DNA of 64,000 nucleotides. It comes from Flavobacterium agri. GTDB taxonomy: Bacteria > Bacteroidota > Bacteroidia > Flavobacteriales > Flavobacteriaceae. The notes below the pieces were generated by a model. That model ran no database searches. It was not told where the DNA came from and worked only from the letters and a program-made list of their open reading frames with translations. The stretch's first letter is position 1, and the number at the start of each line of letters is the position of its first letter. The stretch is from contig NZ_JACBJI010000006.1 in the NCBI RefSeq assembly GCF_013401995.1, forward strand, positions 1 through 64,000, in the 5' to 3' direction. A program made the translations under genes and the position numbers. This document shows, one piece after another, positions 47,785 through 57,029 of this stretch.

Positions 47785-48645
47785 TTATCTGAAATTCTGC
47801 CGGAAAAATTCGGGAGAAGTACCGGTATGTTTCCTGAAGAAGCGGATGAAATACGAAACATCGTCATATCCGAGATGGTAGGCAATCTGGTTTACCTGCA
47901 TCGATGTTGCCAACAGGTTGCGCTTCGCTTCCAGCACGATGTGCTCGTTTATGATTTCTGATGGTGTGCGTCCTAACAACGACTTGGTTATAGATGAAAG
48001 CCGATATGGGGATAAGTTCAGCTTTTTTGCATAATACCCGGCCTGCTTGCGGGTGAAGATTTCGTCGTTGAGCAGATCAAGGAATTTTTCGAGTTTTTCC
48101 TGAGGATACCCATTGGCCTTCCAAGCGGTGTTGTCCTCACCTTGTTTTTGGCGCAGCAACTCAATGAAAAAAATATTAAGGCTCGCTTTTATGACCTCGT
48201 CGAATCCCGGCAGCCTTTGACTGAATTCGCTGTACATGTGCTTAAGTACTTCCTGGACTTTGCCAAATCTGTCTGACGTGACTTTGCAAAACTTTTTATG
48301 GCTCACCCGGCGAAGCAAATCTCGAATCAGGTTTTCCTGAGCATGAAACAAGGCAGGACTAAACTGAATCAAGTAACCGGTGCTTCCCGGGTAAAGATGT
48401 ATCTTATGTACCTGTCCCGGCCGCATCAAAAAAACAGATCGGTCACAAACTTCGTAGGAGACAAAGTCGATTTCATGTTCGCCCGATCCCGTTTCCAAAA
48501 CCAATATGTAAAAATGGTCATGCCGATGGAGCTCTTGTACCATGCTGCGCCCATTGAGAAGTTCGGCAACGTTCCTTATGCCGAAACTTCCGGATAAGGC
48601 AGGTTCTTTTGTACTATCGAGATGCCTTACGGGTATCGGCTCCAT
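47785..48645 (-). CDS. AraC-family regulator with cupin sensor
   Basis: A 286-residue protein. The N-terminal cupin-type domain (QELHRHDHFYILVLETGSGE, FLMRPGQVHKIHLYPGSTGY) senses a ligand. The C-terminal domain has both AraC HTH motifs: YAKKLNLSPYRLSSITKSLL, LGRTPSEIINEHIVLEAKRN, then VNQIAYHLGYDDVSYFIRFF, RKHTGTSPEFFRQNF. It lies directly upstream of, and in the same direction as, the small membrane protein, flavoprotein and SDR genes and is their likely activator. Confidence 0.9.
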   Translation of the reverse strand: MEPIPVRHLDSTKEPALSGSFGIRNVAELLNGRSMVQELHRHDHFYILVLETGSGEHEIDFVSYEVCDRSVFLMRPGQVHKIHLYPGSTGYLIQFSPALFHAQENLIRDLLRRVSHKKFCKVTSDRFGKVQEVLKHMYSEFSQRLPGFDEVIKASLNIFFIELLRQKQGEDNTAWKANGYPQEKLEKFLDLLNDEIFTRKQAGYYAKKLNLSPYRLSSITKSLLGRTPSEIINEHIVLEAKRNLLATSMQVNQIAYHLGYDDVSYFIRFFRKHTGTSPEFFRQNFR

Positions 48646-48717
48646 GACTTACGCTTCTTATTATCAAAATTCGGAAAAAATACGTCTTGGTGATGCGTTA
48701 TATAATTTTTGTATTGA

Positions 48718-49344
48718 TTACGGCAGCCTTTTGGCGATCCTAAACGTCAAATTGATTCTCGGCAATACCTTTCGTGCCGTTTTCGGGACTTCATGTTGCC
48801 AATAAGTATTGGTAGTACCGGACATGAGTAGAAATGAACCATGATGTAACGGAATTTCGACCTGCGGGATGTCTTTTCGTACTTTATGGCGCAAGCGGAA
48901 CATGCGCGTCTCACCAAACGTTACCGAGGCGATTGTCGGGTCTTTCCCGATGGTGTATTCGCGGTCACTGTGCCAGGAAACACCGTCCCGACCGTTCCTG
49001 TATAGGTTAAGGAGCACACTGTTGAACTTGACGCCGGTATTTTCTTCGACGCGTTTGCGTATCTCAAGCAATGCAGGCGTCCATTCGAGTGCGTCGGGAG
49101 CCGCACCGCTGTTTTCCTTGTCTTCGTACCAGGCGACCATCCGCGGGACTTTTACGGTCTTGTCGTAGATTTCCATCTCGAATTCCCGCCAGGGCGTTTG
49201 ATTGAGCAGTATGTCGTAATAAAAGTCGGCCTCCTCTTTGGTAAAAAAGGCATCCCGCAGCGTGACCTCGGCATCGGGCAGGTCAAATTCTTTATAATGG
49301 TCGGTGCCGGATGCAAACAGGTCGGTGTCGTTAAAAAGCGTCAT
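48718..49344 (-). CDS. alkB: AlkB-like 2-oxoglutarate/Fe(II) dioxygenase
   Basis: A 208-residue protein from ATG 49344; longer in-frame starts lie inside dnaE2. The iron site is complete: His-x-Asp in VSWHSDREYTIG and the distal His in YWQHEVPKTARK. The 2-oxoglutarate Arg lies in RINLTFRIAK. It also shows the ALKBH2/3-like phrases VPRMVAWYEDKENSG and FGETRMFRLRHK. These enzymes remove alkyl groups from bases in DNA or RNA. It follows dnaE2 by 28 bases, so it belongs to the DNA damage operon imuA-imuB-dnaE2. Confidence 0.88.
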   Translation of the reverse strand: MTLFNDTDLFASGTDHYKEFDLPDAEVTLRDAFFTKEEADFYYDILLNQTPWREFEMEIYDKTVKVPRMVAWYEDKENSGAAPDALEWTPALLEIRKRVEENTGVKFNSVLLNLYRNGRDGVSWHSDREYTIGKDPTIASVTFGETRMFRLRHKVRKDIPQVEIPLHHGSFLLMSGTTNTYWQHEVPKTARKVLPRINLTFRIAKRLP

Positions 49345-49372
49345 CGTTTCGTTCTTTCTTATGTTATTGTCG

Positions 49373-52300
49373 TTACCTGAAATTCCTTCCTTTGTAAAAG
49401 ACCTCCTCGGTATTCTTTTCATCGGAACGGGAAAGGGTCGATACGGCCGATTCTGCCTTTTGATTTTCGACCATGCCCCTTAAAAGATGGGAAAGGTTGA
49501 AGCAGCCGTCGGCAACCACGTGTATGACTTCGCCTTGTACCTGCAGCCTGCCTTCTACCATCAACAGCCGTGCCCGGATGATGTCGCGGCGGTGTTTTTC
49601 GAATACTTTTTCCCAAACGACGATATTGGCGAAATTGCTTTCGTCCTCGATCGTGACAAAAAGAACACCTTTAGCGGTGCCCGGACGTTGCCGCACCGTA
49701 ATCAGCCCCGCTACTTTGACGGTATCGCCATTCTTCATTTGGGCCAGTTTTGCCGTAGGCGTGATGCCCAGGCTATCCAACTGTTTTCGGACAAAGCTTA
49801 CGGGGTGTGCTTTAATCGATAAGCCTGTGGCAGCGTAATCTTCGACCACGTGTGCGGCATCGGTCATCAGCGGCAATCGGAGTTGTGGCTCATCGACGCT
49901 TTGGGAGGATTGGCCTTTAAATAAACCGATCGGGCTGTCGGATAAGGCAGATACTTCCCACAAGGCCTGACGCCTGTCGAGTCCGATGGAACGGAACGCG
50001 TCGGCATCGGCCAGTTTCTCCAAAGCAGCTATCGACACTCCTGCATCGAGCAAGGAATTGATGTGCCGGAACGGTTTTTTGCGTGCCTCCAGTAAGCATT
50101 GCATGCTTTCGGCCGACAATCCTTTTACCTGCCTGAATCCGAGACGAAGCACGTGATATTTACCTGATTTTTCTTCGAGTGTGTTGTCCCAATACGAATG
50201 ATTGATATCTACCGCCGTTACTTCTACTCCGTGCTTACGCGCGTCGATGACGACCTGTGCCGGTTGGTAGAATCCCATGGGCATACTGTTCAGCAACGCG
50301 GCGGCAAACACGTCGGGATAATGGCATTTGATCCAGGATGACACGTAGACCAGCAAAGCGAAACTTGCCGCATGGCTTTCGGGAAAACCGTAAGACCCGA
50401 AACCTTCGAGCTGTCGGAACACCCGCTTGGCGAAATCTTCCTGATAGCCTTTGGCCATCATGCCTTCGACGAGTTTCTTTTCCCAATCACTGACTTTTCC
50501 TTTGGCCTTGAATGTGGCCATGCTGCGGCGTAACCCATCGGCTTCGGCCGGCGTGAAACCCGCGGCCACGATCGCGATTTCCATGGCCTGCTCCTGGAAT
50601 AAGGGTACACCGAGCGTACGGCCCAAAATTTCACGAAGTTCTTCGGATGGGAACTCCACAGGATCGATGCCGTCGCGCCTTCTCAGGTAAGGATGTACCA
50701 TATCTCCTTGTATCGGCCCGGGACGTACTATTGCGACCTCGATCACCAAATCGTAGAAACATCTCGGTTTGAGCCGTGGCAACATCGACATCTGGGCGCG
50801 GCTTTCGATCTGGAATACGCCCAAGGTATCGGCATGGCTGATCATCTCGTACACTTCAGGCTCGTCCTGCGGAATGTTGGCCAGCGTCAGGTCCAACCCA
50901 TAATGCACTTTGCACAGGTCGAATGCCTTACGGATACAGGTAAGCATCCCGAGGGCGAGCACATCCACTTTGAGAAAACCGAGCGCCTCGATGTCGTCCT
51001 TGTTCCACTCGATGTTGGTGCGGTCTTCCATGCGGGCGTTCAGGATCGGGCACAAATCGGAAAGCTTGTCCTGTGTGATGATAAATCCTCCGGTATGCTG
51101 GCCCAACTGCCGTGGGAAACCAACATACTGTCGGGTTAACTCGAGTACTTTCATCAGATGCGGGTCGGACGGGTCGAAACCTTCGGAGGAAACGCGGTCA
51201 CCGTCTATCCATTCGTCTGTGAATTCCCAAACCGACCCGGCAAGACGGTCGACCGCATCGGCCGATAAGCCCATAGCCTTTGCCACATCGCGTATCGCTC
51301 CTTTTTGGTGTACCTGCGTGACCGTCGCCACGATCGCGGCACGATCGCGTCCGTACTTTTCGTAAATGTATTGGATGACTTCTTCCCGTCTTTCGTGTTC
51401 GAAATCGACATCTATGTCGGGCGGCTCGTCACGCGCATCGGACATGAAGCGCGCGAACAGTACCTTGAATTTGGACGGGTCTACCGAGGTGATGCCCAAG
51501 CAATAGCAAACCACGGAATTCGCGGCCGATCCCCTGCCCTGGCACAAAATATCCCTGCTCCTTGCGAAGCGGACAAAATCGTACACGGTAAGGAAATAGG
51601 CAGCATAGTCTTTGCGCGCCATGAACTCGAGCTCGTAACGGATGGTCTCGGCAATTTTTTCGGGGATGTTTCCGCCAAACCTTTCATTGGCACCCTGCCA
51701 GGTGAGCATTTCCAATTCCTGTTGGGGCGTGCGGTCGCCTGAAGTGATTTCTTTCGGATAAACATATTCGAGACTGTCGAGCGAAAATCGGCAGGCATCA
51801 GCAATTTCGAGGGTAGTGCGCAACGCTTCGGGAAATCGGCGAAACAAACGCTCCATCTCGCCTGCGGGTTTCAGGTAGCGTTCGGCATTCTGGTACAGCT
51901 TAAATCCAGCTGCCTGTATGGTGCATTTTTCACGTATGCAGGTCAGTACGTCCTGTAGTTGCCGGCGTTCGGGAACATGGTAATGTATATCGTTCGTGGC
52001 CGCGAGCGGGATATCGAACGATCGGGACAACTGGCCGAGGCGGTGCAAGCGCTTGTTGTCATTGGCTTGGTAGGAACGGTTTGCTCCCAAATAAAGGTTT
52101 TTGCCCAATCTCCTGCGGTATTCACGCAATCCGAATTTGAATTTATTCTCGAAATCGAATGCTTCGTCGAGCGAAAACGGTGCGATGGCGATGAATTTCA
52201 TTCCTTCGGCATGGGCGTACACGTCGGATTTATACAGGTGGCATTGTCCTTTTTCCGCGCGTAGATTACCTGTTGACAGTAAGGCCGATAATCGGGCATA

Positions 52301-52552
52301 AGACTCCTTATCAGTAGGATATGCCAACAAAGGCGGACCGTCGAGCAATTCGAGGCGGCATCCGACGATAAGGCGCAGACCTGCTTTTTTTGCTGCGACA
52401 TGTGCCCGGACGACGCCCGCAAGCGTATTCCGGTCGGTGACGGCAATTTCATTATAGCCCAACGCTACAGCCTGATCCACGAATTCTTCGGGATGCGAGC
52501 CGCCGCGCAGGAAGCTGAAATTGGTCGTGACTTGTAATTCTACGTATGTCAT
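49373..52552 (-). CDS. dnaE2: Error-prone DNA polymerase DnaE2 (ImuC)
   Basis: A 1059-residue protein from ATG 52552 (MTYVELQVTTNFSFLRGGSH); the frame extends 32 codons into imuB. N-terminal PHP domain (NEIAVTDRNTLAGVVRAHVA). Polymerase palm with the catalytic acids in DEPPDIDVDFEHERREEV, then VATVTQVHQKGAIRDVAKAM, QLGQHTGGFIITQDKLSDL, ESHAASFALLVYVSSWIKCH. C-terminal OB fold (VAGLITVRQRPGTAKGVLFV). This is the translesion polymerase of the ImuABC mutasome, which causes damage-induced mutation. Its start overlaps the imuB stop (ATGA). Confidence 0.95.
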   Translation of the reverse strand: MTYVELQVTTNFSFLRGGSHPEEFVDQAVALGYNEIAVTDRNTLAGVVRAHVAAKKAGLRLIVGCRLELLDGPPLLAYPTDKESYARLSALLSTGNLRAEKGQCHLYKSDVYAHAEGMKFIAIAPFSLDEAFDFENKFKFGLREYRRRLGKNLYLGANRSYQANDNKRLHRLGQLSRSFDIPLAATNDIHYHVPERRQLQDVLTCIREKCTIQAAGFKLYQNAERYLKPAGEMERLFRRFPEALRTTLEIADACRFSLDSLEYVYPKEITSGDRTPQQELEMLTWQGANERFGGNIPEKIAETIRYELEFMARKDYAAYFLTVYDFVRFARSRDILCQGRGSAANSVVCYCLGITSVDPSKFKVLFARFMSDARDEPPDIDVDFEHERREEVIQYIYEKYGRDRAAIVATVTQVHQKGAIRDVAKAMGLSADAVDRLAGSVWEFTDEWIDGDRVSSEGFDPSDPHLMKVLELTRQYVGFPRQLGQHTGGFIITQDKLSDLCPILNARMEDRTNIEWNKDDIEALGFLKVDVLALGMLTCIRKAFDLCKVHYGLDLTLANIPQDEPEVYEMISHADTLGVFQIESRAQMSMLPRLKPRCFYDLVIEVAIVRPGPIQGDMVHPYLRRRDGIDPVEFPSEELREILGRTLGVPLFQEQAMEIAIVAAGFTPAEADGLRRSMATFKAKGKVSDWEKKLVEGMMAKGYQEDFAKRVFRQLEGFGSYGFPESHAASFALLVYVSSWIKCHYPDVFAAALLNSMPMGFYQPAQVVIDARKHGVEVTAVDINHSYWDNTLEEKSGKYHVLRLGFRQVKGLSAESMQCLLEARKKPFRHINSLLDAGVSIAALEKLADADAFRSIGLDRRQALWEVSALSDSPIGLFKGQSSQSVDEPQLRLPLMTDAAHVVEDYAATGLSIKAHPVSFVRKQLDSLGITPTAKLAQMKNGDTVKVAGLITVRQRPGTAKGVLFVTIEDESNFANIVVWEKVFEKHRRDIIRARLLMVEGRLQVQGEVIHVVADGCFNLSHLLRGMVENQKAESAVSTLSRSDEKNTEEVFYKGRNFR

Positions 52553-54042
52553 GCGAAAAATCCGTGAATGAACCATTCTGGCCTGCCGGCATCGTACGGG
52601 CCGGAACGGAAAAGCCAATAGCGTGCGCCGCTTTCGTCCTCGACGCAATAGTAATCACGGTAGAGACCGTCGGCCAGCCACCACTCCTGTTCGATTCGTT
52701 CCGGCCCGTCGGACTTGGCGACATGATGGGTCTTGCCCTTGTAGCGGAACAACATCGGCGGATAATCGGGAAGCACGGCCGTTACTTCTATGGTTTCGGG
52801 ACGGGATAATAAATGGATGGGCCGCGGCCAGTCTGTGCGCCATGGCGTGACGGGCTTTTCCCAAAGAGGCATTGCCTTCTTAACGGCCCGCTCGGGCCAA
52901 TATTGTTCGGCCGGCAGGTATCGGCTTACTGATTCTCGCCCTGCCTTTGCCATTACCTTATCTAGCAGTTCACCTATTTTCGCATCGTTCTGTGATGCGG
53001 CGTTCCAGATAGCCGCCTGCTCGTCTGTAACCGGTTCCACATCGGTTGCTTCCAATACAAACAATTCGAAACCAAGATCGGGGCGTAGTGTCGCAATCTT
53101 ATGTTCGAAAAGCTTAAATAAATGATTTGGGTTACGCGAAGGAAGATTGGTCCCGATTTCCAAATGCTGCACATCGCCATCAATGCGATAGGCTCTGAAT
53201 ATCCCTTGCCGCAAGCCCATGCCGTCTGTAGCCAACTGTTGGCAAAGGATTTCCAGTAAATTTCTCAAGGCGATGGTTATGCCTGCTGCAGTAGCAATCG
53301 GCTCCATGCTGCAAAGCCGTTCGCGATAAGGCTCTATTGGCTCTACAGGTATCACGAACTCCATTTCTTGCCCCAATGCCTGCCCGATACGCAACGGCAA
53401 TGCCGCACCGAAACGCCTTCGCAGTACCGAAGGAGGCATGTCGATGAAATCACCGATCCGCTTGAGCCCCAATTTGCGCAGGCGCTCCAGTACCGAAGCT
53501 TCCAAACGCAAGGCCTCGGGTGACAAATCGAGCAGGATTTCCTTTTGCTTTCCGGGTTTTACGATACAGCGGGGATTCGCAAACCGGGTCGCCGCCCATG
53601 CCGCACCGATCGTATCGGCCATGGCGCAACGTACGGTATATCCGTAACCACCCAGCTTGGCCTCGATGCTTTCCAAATATTCTTTTTCGCCTCCCCACAG
53701 ATGTGTACATCCTGTAGTGTCCAGGATGAGCCCGTCGGGCAGGTCAACAGAAGAGAAAGGTGTGTAGCGGATGCTCCATTCCGCCAATGCCTGTATAATC
53801 TTCTCGCCTTTGCCCGACTCGGATTCGAGCACTCTCAGGTCGGGAAATATCGCTTTACAGTCGGCCACGACCATCCCAACGTGGATGCCTTTGGCTTTCG
53901 CGGGTGCATTGACCGCGTCGATCACCATACGACCGCGTTGGCGCGAAGCCAATACCACGGGCCCGTCACGAAGTTCAGGCCGCTTCCTGGTGACGGATTC
54001 CGCAAGCAGGTAAGGAAACCATATCGAAGCATATCTTGGCAT
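52549..54042 (-). CDS. imuB: ImuB-type Y-family polymerase-like protein
   Basis: A 497-residue protein: MPRYASIWFPYLLAESVTRK, VLASRQRGRMVIDAVNAPAK, FSSVDLPDGLILDTTGCTHL, CAMADTIGAAWAATRFANPR and a little-finger/HhH part (LERLRKLGLKRIGDFIDMPP). ImuB proteins resemble DinB but usually lack the full set of catalytic acids and act as a hub that brings DnaE2 and ImuA to the beta clamp. The C-terminal region YWLFRSGPYDAGRPEWFIHG matches the family end. The gene overlaps imuA by one base and dnaE2 by four. Confidence 0.92.
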   Translation of the reverse strand: MPRYASIWFPYLLAESVTRKRPELRDGPVVLASRQRGRMVIDAVNAPAKAKGIHVGMVVADCKAIFPDLRVLESESGKGEKIIQALAEWSIRYTPFSSVDLPDGLILDTTGCTHLWGGEKEYLESIEAKLGGYGYTVRCAMADTIGAAWAATRFANPRCIVKPGKQKEILLDLSPEALRLEASVLERLRKLGLKRIGDFIDMPPSVLRRRFGAALPLRIGQALGQEMEFVIPVEPIEPYRERLCSMEPIATAAGITIALRNLLEILCQQLATDGMGLRQGIFRAYRIDGDVQHLEIGTNLPSRNPNHLFKLFEHKIATLRPDLGFELFVLEATDVEPVTDEQAAIWNAASQNDAKIGELLDKVMAKAGRESVSRYLPAEQYWPERAVKKAMPLWEKPVTPWRTDWPRPIHLLSRPETIEVTAVLPDYPPMLFRYKGKTHHVAKSDGPERIEQEWWLADGLYRDYYCVEDESGARYWLFRSGPYDAGRPEWFIHGFFA

Positions 54043-54770
54043 TATCCGACGTTCCTTTCCTGTTGTGGAACAATGTGTTTTTCTATAATCGGGGCAAAAT
54101 TATTGCCCGACCAACTTACCTGCCACGAATCCGGTTTGCCGTTCCTTACTTTAAGCAGTTGTATATCCCAACAGGAATGTCCCATTCCCGGCAAGCCATC
54201 TACTGTGTTGCCTGGCAATGCGGTTATTTTCCAACGCGCGGTACAGGCGACGATGTTTTCTGCCTGCGGTCGATAGCGGTGGATAAATCCCGGGACGCCG
54301 CTTCGTTCTACCGCCAGTTGAAGCCGACGGGATTCGGTGAAGCCAAGCTCCTTGATTTCTCCGACTACGGCGGAAAGCGCTTCGCATTTGAGGGCTTCCT
54401 CTATAATCCAAAGCGCGAGTTTCGCGGTGGGTGCGTCGATGAATACGATGCGGTCGGGTTTCAGGCCGAAATGTCCCAGCCCTGAAGGATAAATTTTCGT
54501 GCCGTTCCCTATCCACAAGCAAAGGCTGCCCTCCTGCATAAACTTACCGACGAGCGCCGTCATAAAGCCACTTGTGGAAGCGGCATCGGAGGGTTCGTAA
54601 CTGATGAACTCATGGATGGCTGCCATAGGAAAAACACCGCCCGGGAAAGCAGAACCGAACGGTGACAGGGCGTTTCTTTGTTGTCTTTCGCTTCTTTTTC
54701 CGAGACCTTGCATGGCATCAATCTTCGACTGGAGCTGCCTCGCCATTTCCCTTTTCACTTCTGCCTCCAT
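54042..54770 (-). CDS. imuA: ImuA-like RecA-fold protein
   Basis: A 242-residue protein in first position of the imuA-imuB-dnaE2 operon. It has a RecA-like core without a clear Walker A Lys (FPMAAIHEFISYEPSDAAST), then LCLWIGNGTKIYPSGLGHFG, LKPDRIVFIDAPTAKLALWI, IEEALKCEALSAVVGEIKEL and TESRRLQLAVERSGVPGFI. This fits the Bacteroidota form of ImuA, which binds RecA and ImuB. It ends with a one-base overlap with imuB. Its promoter is the minus-strand TAATTTTG box at 54791-54798. Confidence 0.85.
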   Translation of the reverse strand: MEAEVKREMARQLQSKIDAMQGLGKRSERQQRNALSPFGSAFPGGVFPMAAIHEFISYEPSDAASTSGFMTALVGKFMQEGSLCLWIGNGTKIYPSGLGHFGLKPDRIVFIDAPTAKLALWIIEEALKCEALSAVVGEIKELGFTESRRLQLAVERSGVPGFIHRYRPQAENIVACTARWKITALPGNTVDGLPGMGHSCWDIQLLKVRNGKPDSWQVSWSGNNFAPIIEKHIVPQQERNVG

Positions 54771-54790
54771 TTTCCTGTTGTCATATACCG

Positions 54791-54826
54791 CAAAATTATT
54801 TAGTTTTGTTGTTGTAATTTACAACA
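54791..54826. promoter_or_regulatory. Back-to-back promoters with 17-bp operator
   Basis: Minus-strand -7 box TAATTTTG (54798-54791) for imuA and plus-strand -7 box TAGTTTTG (54801-54808) for the S24 gene stand back to back. A perfect palindrome TGTTGTAA-T-TTACAACA (54810-54826) covers the plus start site and the -33 side of the imuA promoter. One repressor dimer could shut both. Confidence 0.7.
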
Positions 54827-54832
54827 TTAACA

Positions 54833-55591
54833 ATGTCTATTTTTTCCGATAACCTACGCTACCTCCGCGAAAGCCGCAACGAGAGCCAACAGAAGACGGC
54901 CGAAGCCCTGGATATCAAACGCGGGCGATATGAACCGTATGAAAGCGGCAAGGTGGAACCTCCTTATGAAATGTTGGTCAGACTCTCGCGCTTTTACGGT
55001 ATCAGTATCGACCTGCTTCTTACTGTAGACTTACGTAAATATGATATCGAGGATATGTTGCGCCTTGCCGATAACCGCATCGTATTGCCGATTGCCGTTG
55101 ACCAGCATGGGGAAAACCTCATCGAGGTCGTCCCGCACAAGGCTAGGCTGGGTTATGCCAGCGGGTATGCCGACCCTGAGTTCATCGAGAGTCTCCAGAC
55201 CCTTTCGCTGCCTTTTTTGCGAAACGGGAAATTCAGGGCCTTTCCGGCCAGCGGGGACTCGATGCCTCCGCATAGGGACAGTTCATATATCATCGGCAAG
55301 CATCTCGAAAATCTCGGGGACGTGAGCGACGGAAAAACCTATATCCTGGTCACGAAAAACGATGGTATCGTCTATAAGCGATTGAGTCGAAACGCCAACT
55401 CGTCGTTTACCGCCAGTTCGGACAACATCGTTTATGCTCCGTATGTCGTGGAGTACCGGGAAATTTTGGAAGTATGGGAATTTGTGTGCAGCATCGAGAC
55501 GGAGGCTTTTGCTCCTGATGACGTTGACGTTGAAACGGTAAGGGGTATGTTTCAGGAGTTGAGGAAGGAGATTAGGGGTTTGCGGGGGTGA
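54833..55591 (+). CDS. XRE/S24 LexA-like repressor of the mutasome
   Basis: A 252-residue protein. N-terminal XRE HTH (IFSDNLRYLRESRNESQQKT, ALDIKRGRYEPYESGKVEPP, YEMLVRLSRFYGISIDLLLT). C-terminal S24 peptidase domain with the Ser in FPASGDSMPPHRDSSYIIG and the Lys in ILVTKNDGIVYKRLSRNA. The YASGYADPEF segment between them is where LexA-type self-cleavage (normally Ala-Gly) would fall; here it is Ala-Ser-Gly. It should repress itself and the divergent imuA-imuB-dnaE2-alkB operon until RecA filaments trigger cleavage. Bacteroidota often lack classical LexA, and this type substitutes. The operator ends 6 bases before its ATG. Confidence 0.85.
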   Translation: MSIFSDNLRYLRESRNESQQKTAEALDIKRGRYEPYESGKVEPPYEMLVRLSRFYGISIDLLLTVDLRKYDIEDMLRLADNRIVLPIAVDQHGENLIEVVPHKARLGYASGYADPEFIESLQTLSLPFLRNGKFRAFPASGDSMPPHRDSSYIIGKHLENLGDVSDGKTYILVTKNDGIVYKRLSRNANSSFTASSDNIVYAPYVVEYREILEVWEFVCSIETEAFAPDDVDVETVRGMFQELRKEIRGLRG

Positions 55592-55740
55592 CGTTAACGG
55601 TTACCGTCACAATCCGTCGTCTTCATCGCCTGCCATACTCCCGATAATCCCGCCGGGAAAAGGCATGAAAAGAGGAAAACGGATGCGGCCAGCCCGCATA
55701 AGGCAATTCGCTATTTGTGTATAGTTTAGTTACCGACTTC

Positions 55741-56193
55741 CTAGGCCTTCAAATACTTAAACGGCACGAACAACATCCCAAAACACTCACCGTGCTCCTT
55801 TCCCAGATGCTTGTGGTGCACCTTATGGGCGCGCCTCACGGCACGGGCATATCGACCGTTCGCATTTCGGAACAGTTTAAAACGCTGGTGGATAAAAATG
55901 TCGTGCACGATAAAATAACACACGCCATAACAGAAAATACCCGCGCCTACCGTAAGACCGTATGGCACGATGCCAAACCGCCACAGTAAGCACAATGCGA
56001 TGCATATCACGGCATACGAAACGAAAAACAGGTCGTTGCGCTCGAACCAGGAATCGCCTTCTTTCTGGTGGTGGTCTTTGTGCCACGACCACAAAAATCC
56101 GTGCATGATGTATTTATGGCTGAACCACGCAACGCCTTCCATGATAACGAACGTGGCCAAGAAAATGAGGATATGTATGAGGACAATACTCAT
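55741..56193 (-). CDS. crtZ: Beta-carotene hydroxylase CrtZ
   Basis: A 150-residue integral membrane di-iron hydroxylase of the fatty acid hydroxylase superfamily. All His motifs are present: FSHKYIMHG, WSWHKDHHQKEG, YFIVHDIFIHQRF and RRAHKVHHKHLG. Four membrane helices (IHILIFLATFVIMEGVAWF and others) surround the site. It adds 3-hydroxyl groups to beta-carotene rings to give zeaxanthin. It is last in the crtI-crtB-crtZ operon and overlaps crtB by four bases. Confidence 0.93.
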   Translation of the reverse strand: MSIVLIHILIFLATFVIMEGVAWFSHKYIMHGFLWSWHKDHHQKEGDSWFERNDLFFVSYAVICIALCLLWRFGIVPYGLTVGAGIFCYGVCYFIVHDIFIHQRFKLFRNANGRYARAVRRAHKVHHKHLGKEHGECFGMLFVPFKYLKA

Positions 56194-57029
56194 ATGAGGT
56201 TCAGTTTATGGTCGAAATAACAACGCGCGAACAAGGTAAGCTTGCGGTAGCTCGGAACGCGGATGCGGCTACGCTTGAGATCGGCACTCGCTACGCGGTC
56301 GAGTTTCGAAAGCAGGGCGCGATAGTACCGATACGCGACGTAAACGCCCAGCTTGGCCTCGAGCGGCAGCTTCCTGATCCCGCCGAATCCTTCCTCGAGG
56401 TCGCTCCTGATTTCGGCAATGATGTCCTTCTTATCGCAGTCGTTGAGCTTCCCGAAATCGGTCCCGGGGAAATAAACCCTGCCGAGAATCTCGAAATCAG
56501 CTTTGAAATCGCGCAGGAAGTTCACCTTCTGGAACGCCGAACCTAATCGCATGGCCGCATGCTTAAGTTCATTGAACCGCACGGTGTCGCCTTTCACGAA
56601 GACGTGCAGGCACATTAAACCGACCACGTCTGCCGAGCCGTAGATATATTGGTCGTATTCTTCCTTAGAGGCGTAAACCTTCTTTTCAAGGTCGGTTTCC
56701 ATACTTTTCAGGAAATCGTGGATCAACTGCACGGGCATATTGTACCGATTCACGGTGTGCTGGAATGCATTGAGCACCGGATTGAGGCTGATCCTGTTGG
56801 CGATTGCCTCGGTCGTCTCTATTTTTAGGCGTGTCAGCAGTTCATATTGGTCGTAGTCCAGAAAGCTGTCCACGATTTCATCTGCGAGACGCACATATCC
56901 GTAGATGTTGTAGATATCCTGGCGAATCGAAGGTGCGAGCATACGTACCGCGGTCGAGAACGACGTGCTGTATGTCTTGGTCAGCTGCTGGCTGCAAGCG
57001 TCCGAAACCTGGTCGAACAACTGTTTCAT
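56190..57029 (-). CDS. crtB: Phytoene synthase CrtB
   Basis: A 279-residue prenyl-chain condensing enzyme. First Asp-rich motif in YVRLADEIVDSFLD and second in KVNFLRDFKADFEILGRVYF. Substrate-binding phrases TYSTSFSTAVRMLAPSIRQD and YGSADVVGLMCLHVFVKGD fit squalene/phytoene synthases. It joins two geranylgeranyl diphosphates to phytoene. The gene overlaps crtI upstream and crtZ downstream by four bases each, so translation is coupled. Confidence 0.93.
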   Translation of the reverse strand: MKQLFDQVSDACSQQLTKTYSTSFSTAVRMLAPSIRQDIYNIYGYVRLADEIVDSFLDYDQYELLTRLKIETTEAIANRISLNPVLNAFQHTVNRYNMPVQLIHDFLKSMETDLEKKVYASKEEYDQYIYGSADVVGLMCLHVFVKGDTVRFNELKHAAMRLGSAFQKVNFLRDFKADFEILGRVYFPGTDFGKLNDCDKKDIIAEIRSDLEEGFGGIRKLPLEAKLGVYVAYRYYRALLSKLDRVASADLKRSRIRVPSYRKLTLFARCYFDHKLNLI

